A stretch of 36,367 nt of DNA from a bacterium (GTDB taxonomy: Bacteria > Myxococcota_A > UBA9160 > UBA6930), in the NCBI GenBank assembly GCA_024228115.1, contig JAAETT010000424.1:1-36367 (forward strand), in the 5' to 3' direction. The position numbers and the translations under genes are program-made. Within the stretch, counting starts at the first letter, position 1; every line of letters starts with the position of its first letter. The notes under the pieces were generated by a model that was not told the DNA's origin, did not search any database, and saw only the letters and a list, made by a program, of their open reading frames with translations. This document shows positions 33,715-36,367 of the stretch, in pieces.

Positions 33715-34793
33715 GTCACCTGCCTCGCCTGCTTCCGAATGTTTCGGCCGAGGAAGGCCCGGGCTGGCGCGAGCGCATTCGCGAGCCGGCGGCGGCTGCG
33801 GTGGTGTCGCTCTGGCGCGGCCTCTTCGAACCTCCGGTGCCACTCGCGTGGCTGGAAGGGGTATCTGCCGCTGCCTGGTTGAACACCGAGGAAGCTGCCG
33901 CGTGGGCGGCCGAACAAGGCCGGACGCTTTTCGGTGCCGCGCCCGGGATCGTGGCCCGTGTCCACGACAAGGCCTTCGCATTGAGCGCCGCCCGCGAAGC
34001 CCGGCTCTTGCCTCCGCCCTGGGACCAGATCGGCGTCCTCGAGCCCGCCGAGTTGCGCGATCCATCCAGCGCCTGGGCCATTCTCGATGCCCGGTTCGCC
34101 TCCTCGCCCGATGCGTTTCGTGCCTTCACCTTGAAGCCGCGCTTCGGAAGCAGCGGCAGGGGGCGGGCGGCCGGGCGTAACAACGGCGGCGACCGTGCGG
34201 CGCTCGAAGGCGCGTTCTCACGCCTGGCCAAGCGCGGCGGCGCGCTCATCGAACCCTGGGTCGAACGCATCGAGGATCTCTCGGCGCAGCTCTTGATCGA
34301 GGAAGGCGGCAGCGTTCTGTTGCTCGGCACTTTCGAGCAGTGCACCAGCCCAGCGGGAATCGTTCGAGGGCACCGGGGCCGGGTCGATTCCCGGGGCCGA
34401 GTGACCTCGGGCTCTCGCCACGATGAAGCTCTGCGTGAGGCTGCCGTGGCGATGGGGCTGGCGGCCTCGGAGGCTGGCTACCGCGGCCCGTGCGGCGTGG
34501 ATGCCTTCGTCTACCGGGATGCGGCCGGCCAGGAAGCCTTCAGGCCGGTGGTCGAGCTGAATGCCCGCTTCACGCTGGGCCAGATCGCTCTCGCAGAAAT
34601 GCGCCGGAAGGTGCCCATCCTCCGCGAACGCCTGGGCCTGGCCCCTGGTGTGTTGTGCGCGTTTCACTTCGGGCTGGCCCCGCCTGCAGCGGGCTGGCCG
34701 GCTGAGCGGGAAGAGCTGGTGTGCGGGGCAAGCGGCGATGGACCCGGTTTGATCGCAGCACGCGAGGCGGAGGGTCTGCCGCCGGCCTTCTGA
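33711..34793 (+). CDS. ATP-grasp-like ligase coupled to DUF455
   Basis: This 360-residue protein starts at a GTG overlapping the DUF455 stop. It shows ATP-grasp features in the expected order: TLKPRFGSSGRG (conserved Lys of the lid, residues about 141-152), ALIEPWVERIEDL (adenine-contact Glu and hinge, about 179-191), GPCGVDAFVYRD and VVELNARFTLGQIAL (Mg-binding E-x-N-x-R motif, about 281-295). ATP-grasp enzymes form amide or ester bonds. The N-terminal 100 residues are not recognisable. Its partner suggests synthesis or modification of a metabolite later oxidised by a di-iron centre; this is inference. Confidence 0.7.
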   Translation: MSHLPRLLPNVSAEEGPGWRERIREPAAAAVVSLWRGLFEPPVPLAWLEGVSAAAWLNTEEAAAWAAEQGRTLFGAAPGIVARVHDKAFALSAAREARLLPPPWDQIGVLEPAELRDPSSAWAILDARFASSPDAFRAFTLKPRFGSSGRGRAAGRNNGGDRAALEGAFSRLAKRGGALIEPWVERIEDLSAQLLIEEGGSVLLLGTFEQCTSPAGIVRGHRGRVDSRGRVTSGSRHDEALREAAVAMGLAASEAGYRGPCGVDAFVYRDAAGQEAFRPVVELNARFTLGQIALAEMRRKVPILRERLGLAPGVLCAFHFGLAPPAAGWPAEREELVCGASGDGPGLIAAREAEGLPPAF

Positions 34794-34893
34794 CCGGCTC
34801 CTTTCGCCGCCCGATCGGGCTCGCATCACCGTCGGTGGGCTCCTCATCGTGCTAACGTGAGGAGTCCTGAGCGATGAACAGAGGGGACCAGAG
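34794..34893. promoter_or_regulatory. Upstream region of yhcB-like gene, with a GC palindrome
   Basis: This 100-nt spacer holds a perfect 12-bp palindrome GCCCGATCGGGC (34809-34820), a nearby weak CACCG-T-CGGTG dyad, and the purine-rich AGAGGGG ribosome-binding site before the ATG at 34894. No clear -10/-35 pair or terminator T-run was found. An ATG at 34874 is out of frame with the gene. Confidence 0.3.
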
Positions 34894-35412
34894 ATGTCGA
34901 ATTTGCAGGAGTGGTTGGCGGTGGCCTTGCAGCCCGAGGTGGCGCTACCGGTTTTTCTCGGTGGTCTGCTGCTTGCCTTCTGGCTCGGCCGCCGTACCGG
35001 CGACAATGTGAGCCAGGTCAAGGAGCTCGAGGGCGCTCTGGATGATGCCCGCGGGGAGCGACGGATCGTCGAGCAGGAACTCGGCGAATACCGAGGCCAG
35101 GTAGGCGACCATTTCGCGGAGACGTCACGCAAGCTTCACGATCTCACCCTCCAGTACCGATCGGTCTACGACCATCTGGCCGCAGGTGCCGGGCAGCTAT
35201 GCCCCGATCGCCTCGAGAAGCTCGAGGGCGGGCTCGGGCTGGACGCCCTGCCCGAGGAGCTGGCCGCTCCGCCGGTCACCGACGAATCCTTGGCGAGTGC
35301 ACCGGAAGGCGAGCCCCTCGAGACCGATGAGGATCTGCTGGCGGCTCCGCCGGTAGAGGAGACTCCGGCCGAGACTGCGCAAGACGAAAGTGCGGAGGCC
35401 CGATCCCTCTGA
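34894..35412 (+). CDS. YhcB/ZapG-like membrane protein
   Basis: This 172-residue protein has one N-terminal TM (residues about 15-33, VALPVFLGGLLLAFWLGRR). A coiled-coil region follows to about 100 with the DUF1043 pattern ELGEYRGQVGDHFAETSRKL and LTLQYRSVYDHLA. It ends in an acidic, proline-rich tail. YhcB (ZapG) in Gammaproteobacteria links cell division and envelope growth. Its ribosome site (AGAGGGG) lies about 9 nt upstream. Confidence 0.82.
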   Translation: MSNLQEWLAVALQPEVALPVFLGGLLLAFWLGRRTGDNVSQVKELEGALDDARGERRIVEQELGEYRGQVGDHFAETSRKLHDLTLQYRSVYDHLAAGAGQLCPDRLEKLEGGLGLDALPEELAAPPVTDESLASAPEGEPLETDEDLLAAPPVEETPAETAQDESAEARSL

Positions 35413-35451
35413 TTCGGGCCGGGCGAGCCCTCGGGCGCTTTCCACGCGGCA

Positions 35452-35724
35452 TCAGCGCCGTCCGGGCATCTCCGGGCCCGGCACGATGTTGATCGTTTCG
35501 GTCTCCGGGTCGAACACGACGAAGGCCTCCTCTCGCCGCAGTTGGCGAAGGACGTCTTCGACCTTGTCCTTGAGGCTCCGTTCGACGGCGCCGTAGTCGG
35601 TGCCCTCGCGGTTGACGAAGGCCTCTACTAGCCCGGTGAGCGTTTCGGCTTCGAGTTCATCCGGGGGGATGACGACGGGGGAGGGGCGCTCTTCCACACC
35701 GGGATGCTCTACCCTTGGCGCCAT
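35452..35724 (-). CDS. yheU: YheU-family small protein
   Basis: This 90-residue protein matches the UPF0270/YheU pattern: VVIPPDELEAETLTGLVEAF, VNREGTDYGAVERSLKDKV and a terminal VFDPETETINIVPG. The function of the family is unknown. The start is uncertain: the ATG at 35722-35724 shares two bases with the divergent gene's ATG, while a GTG at 35697 fits the usual YheU N-terminus (VIPP near the beginning). Confidence 0.85.
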   Translation of the reverse strand: MAPRVEHPGVEERPSPVVIPPDELEAETLTGLVEAFVNREGTDYGAVERSLKDKVEDVLRQLRREEAFVVFDPETETINIVPGPEMPGRR

Positions 35725-36235
35725 GCGTGCAACACCTCTCGCGATCATCCTGATGTCTGGCGTTCTGTTCGGCGTTTCGTCGGCCACCGCCGAGGAGCCG
35801 TACGCCGTAGGCGAACAGCTGGCGTCGATCGAACTGGAGGACCAGCACGGAGAACTCCGGGCCCTCGACGAGAGCGTGAAGCTCATCCTGTTCAGCCGTG
35901 ACATGGATGGGGGAGACATCTTGCGGGAAGGGGTGGCACGGGTCGGGGGCGAACGGCTCGAGGGCCTCGGTGCCCTCTACCTCTCCGATATCCACCGCAT
36001 GCCGGGGCTGGTCGCGCGTTTCATTGCGATACCCCGCATGCGCGATCGCCCGTACCCCGTGCTCCTCGATCGCGACGGAAAGGCAACGGCCCGTCTGCCG
36101 GATGTCGAAGGCCAGGCCACGATCCTGGAGCTGGAAGGCCTGACCCTGCGAGCGGTTCATCACTTGGATTCGGTTGAGGCCGTGCAGGAGCGGCTCGGCG
36201 GGGTGGCCGAACCTGACGAGCGAGTCGACGACTAG
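35723..36235 (+). CDS. Secreted thioredoxin-like protein
   Basis: This 170-residue protein has a signal peptide (cleavage near ATA-E, residues 1-23). It then has a thioredoxin-like fold without a CxxC: LASIELEDQHGELRALDE, LILFSRDMDGGDILREGV (the position usually holding the redox motif), ARFIAIPRMRDRPYPVLLDRDGKATARLP and a final strand. Similar proteins are common in Gammaproteobacteria near the envelope, and the function is unknown. The stop TAG (36233-36235) is the CTAG at the IS630 junction, so its true 3' end may have been altered by the insertion. No clear Shine-Dalgarno lies upstream of the ATG. Confidence 0.75.
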   Translation: MRATPLAIILMSGVLFGVSSATAEEPYAVGEQLASIELEDQHGELRALDESVKLILFSRDMDGGDILREGVARVGGERLEGLGALYLSDIHRMPGLVARFIAIPRMRDRPYPVLLDRDGKATARLPDVEGQATILELEGLTLRAVHHLDSVEAVQERLGGVAEPDERVDD

Positions 36236-36367
36236 TCCCTTGTCACACCAAAAGCTGGGGGTAGAGTCGTCGCAGTTTCACGCGGGCTTGTTGGGTCGTG
36301 AATTGCCAGTCGACGCCCTTCGTCGTTCGGTTGCGATCGTCTTGCCAGGCTTGGACTTGGCGCGTGA
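36235..36367 (-). mobile_element. IS630-family insertion sequence, stop-side end (partial)
   Basis: From 36235 the plus strand opens GTCCCTTGT, immediately after TA at 36233-36234, and the minus strand carries the 3' end of a transposase gene whose stop is 9 nt inside the terminal repeat. The remainder lies beyond the window. The transposase runs in the same direction as the left-end fragment, so the two copies are direct repeats or one is the other half of a broken element. Confidence 0.8.
36243..36367 (-). CDS. IS630-family transposase, C-terminal fragment cut by the window edge
   Basis: The last 40 or so codons read VQAWQDDRNRTTKGVDWQF then TTQQARVKLRRLYPQ and end LLV-TGA. The Q-A-W-x-x-x-R-N and V-D-W-Q-F-T-T-x-x-A-R-x-K-L-x-R-L-Y-P pattern is characteristic of the IS630 transposase C-terminus. 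The DDE catalytic residues lie outside the window. Confidence 0.8.
   Translation of the reverse strand, partial: TRQVQAWQDDRNRTTKGVDWQFTTQQARVKLRRLYPQLLV

Overview
The window is GC-rich DNA from a Gram-negative bacterium. Signal peptides, an outer-membrane beta-barrel (DUF1302 type), a LolA-like periplasmic protein, YhcB/YheU-type proteins and an XylF-type binding protein all point to a diderm cell. The mix of lipid-transfer thiolase, F420-type oxidoreductase, PadR-controlled FAD oxidoreductase and palindromic repeats resembles environmental Deltaproteobacteria/Myxococcota/Binatota-like genomes, but this placement is a guess; YhcB and YheU are best known from Gammaproteobacteria. I see no rRNA, tRNA or CRISPR array.

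Layout. Both window ends lie inside IS630-family elements: a transposase N-terminus at 1-32 and a transposase C-terminus at 36243-36367, both on the minus strand. The two ends share a GTCCCTTGT terminal repeat abutting TA. Next come a PadR-controlled FAD oxidoreductase with a membrane/SCP2 partner cut by the left IS (95-3002), a divergent quinone-oxidoreductase-like enzyme (3161-4177), a MarR-DUF2269-F420-oxidoreductase operon (4167-5602), and an alkylsulfatase-like metallo-beta-lactamase protein, a FIST sensor, a VTT membrane protein and a zinc alcohol dehydrogenase (5682-9974, minus). The plus strand then carries a PPIase and HupE-like pair, a Gfo/Idh/MocA dehydrogenase, a four-gene split MacAB-like ABC exporter and a SpoT-like HD hydrolase (10072-18190). 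The minus strand follows with a thiolase, an MBL hydrolase and an xylose/ribose-type ABC importer (18261-23323).

From 23532 on are a rhodanese, a HIT protein, two alkaline-phosphatase-superfamily enzymes flanking a ferredoxin reductase, a LolA-like/DUF1302 pair with an NrtS-like small membrane protein, an SH3b protein and a probable tandem-ACT protein. The last genes are a translationally coupled DUF455 ferritin-like/ATP-grasp pair, a YhcB-like protein, and a YheU-like gene whose start codon overlaps that of a divergent thioredoxin-like gene.

The most unusual signal is a near-perfect palindrome present twice (18199-18293 and 31016-31096). In each copy one arm runs in frame into an adjacent, unrelated gene and supplies the same C-terminal octapeptide (TSGDGVYN) and the stop codon. 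The arms outside the shared 27-bp core differ between copies yet stay self-complementary. This looks like a REP-type dispersed element that colonises gene 3' ends. Secondary candidates are the DUF455/ATP-grasp pair, a 13-bp triple-iteron PadR operator, and the truncation of a membrane SCP2 protein by the left IS.
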